From Paenibacillus glycanilyticus (GTDB taxonomy: Bacteria; Bacillota; Bacilli; Paenibacillales; Paenibacillaceae), in assembly GCF_030161375.1 (NCBI RefSeq), contig NZ_BSSQ01000004.1, forward strand, positions 1-64,000: DNA of 64,000 bases, read 5' to 3'. The notes beneath the pieces are model-generated. The model saw only the letters and a list, made by a program, of their open reading frames with translations. It was not told the origin of the DNA and did no database searches. Below are positions 63,657 to 64,000 of this stretch, piece by piece; within the stretch, counting starts at the first letter, position 1; each line of letters starts with the position of its first letter. The translations under genes were made by a program, and so were the position numbers.

Positions 63657-64000
63657 ATGAAAGCTGAAGCTGTACATAAGCCGGCGGCCGCAAGGCTGCG
63701 ATTGACGAAGAAAAAGGCCAAAAGCTCCAACCGGAACAATCTGGCAGGGTATATTTTTATTTCGCCGTGGCTGCTTGGGTTTCTACTGCTTACGGTATGG
63801 CCGATCATCCAGTCGTTTTATTTGTCCTTTACGGAGTATTCGCTGCTTGAAGCCCCGACCTGGACCGGAACGCAAAACTACGCCAACATTTTCAAGAACG
63901 ATACCGATTTTACGACATCGCTCAAGGTAACCTTCATTTTCGTTTTGTTTTCTGTTCCGCTGAAGTTGTTCTTCTCTTTAATGGTTGCCATGATGCTGAA
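63657..64000 (+). CDS. Sugar ABC transporter permease (UgpA/MalF type), 5' part
   Basis: The first 114 residues are in the window; the frame runs off the end. A basic N-terminus (about 1-30, RLRLTKKKAKSSNRNN) leads to transmembrane helix 1 (GYIFISPWLLGFLLLTVWPI), the conserved SFYLSFTEYSLLEAPTWTG, and the start of helix 2. It is the first permease of another carbohydrate importer under a perfect cre box. AAAGGGGG lies about 11 bases before the ATG. The binding protein and second permease should follow beyond the window. Confidence 0.85.
   Translation, partial: MKAEAVHKPAAARLRLTKKKAKSSNRNNLAGYIFISPWLLGFLLLTVWPIIQSFYLSFTEYSLLEAPTWTGTQNYANIFKNDTDFTTSLKVTFIFVLFSVPLKLFFSLMVAMML

Noticed and set aside
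63646..63660. Tiny frame ATG ACC GCA AGA TGA overlapping the last permease start
   Set aside because: Four codons only; it could act in translational coupling, but nothing further supports it.
1..64000. CRISPR arrays, transposases, IS elements, prophage genes, tRNA genes
   Set aside because: I looked for regularly spaced repeats, transposase motifs and tRNA-like cloverleaf ends and saw none. The repeats found are promoter-region duplications and operators.

Overview
The window looks like a chromosome segment of an endospore-forming Paenibacillaceae bacterium (Paenibacillus, possibly Cohnella). Signs are an intact sigma-K gene with a pro-sequence, a gerA-type germinant receptor operon, a Spo0E-like phosphatase, YesN-type AraC regulators with membrane sensors, LplB/YtcP-type sugar ABC permeases, strong GGAGG ribosome binding sites and many CcpA cre boxes. 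The genus is inferred; no 16S sequence is present.

Layout. 1-73: 3' end of a 5S rRNA gene and its terminator. 0.3-3.7 kb: SleB-like cortex hydrolase, mntH with a palindromic operator, a small His-rich protein and sigK. 3.7-15.2 kb: a catabolic cassette (AraC sensor, ABC binding protein, two permeases, GH38 alpha-mannosidase, GH31 alpha-glucosidase) followed by a shrunken second copy of part of sigK. 15.6-18.4 kb: an SLH protein and two tandem LysR paralogues. 18.4-26.5 kb: a signalling and sporulation block (chemoreceptor, Hpt-REC-GGDEF-REC protein, Spo0E-like phosphatase, gerA operon). This block is bracketed by two copies of one upstream region, one leading to an intact small orphan gene and one to a 12-codon stump. 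26.7-30.1 kb: AraC regulator, GH35 enzyme and a frameshifted esterase remnant. 30.2-31.8 kb: an AT-rich island with a secreted metzincin-like protease and an anchored partner. 31.8-34.7 kb: transporter, phosphoesterase and a divergent DeoR repressor with shared operators. 34.8-37.4 kb: cysD and cysN; CysN carries a degenerate APS-kinase tail.

37.7-54.9 kb is devoted to rhamnogalacturonan-I. It holds a 1875-residue secreted enzyme (PL11 lyase plus two CE12-type acetylesterase modules), a GH88 unsaturated uronyl hydrolase, an Lpl-type ABC importer, an AraC sensor and a GH78 rhamnosidase gene that has lost its ATG and gained an in-frame stop. Between these lie a MarR-GNAT fusion regulator with clear operators and two small unknowns. 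55.5-64 kb is a putative acid-sugar catabolic locus: a minus-strand operon (two SDRs, an enolase-superfamily dehydratase, an RraA-like protein and an aldo-keto reductase) divergent from a GntR repressor, then an AraC regulator, mannonate dehydratase (uxuA) and the start of another sugar permease.

The likely logic is extracellular cleavage and deacetylation of pectin, import of oligomers, intracellular trimming by GH88 and GH78, and funnelling of acid sugars towards 2-keto-3-deoxygluconate, under CcpA control. The most unusual items are the PL11-CE12-CE12 protein, the kinase-dead CysN tail, the SDR lacking its catalytic lysine, the sigK remnant beside the mannoside cassette, and the metzincin pair. 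All family calls were made by reading the sequence, without database searches.
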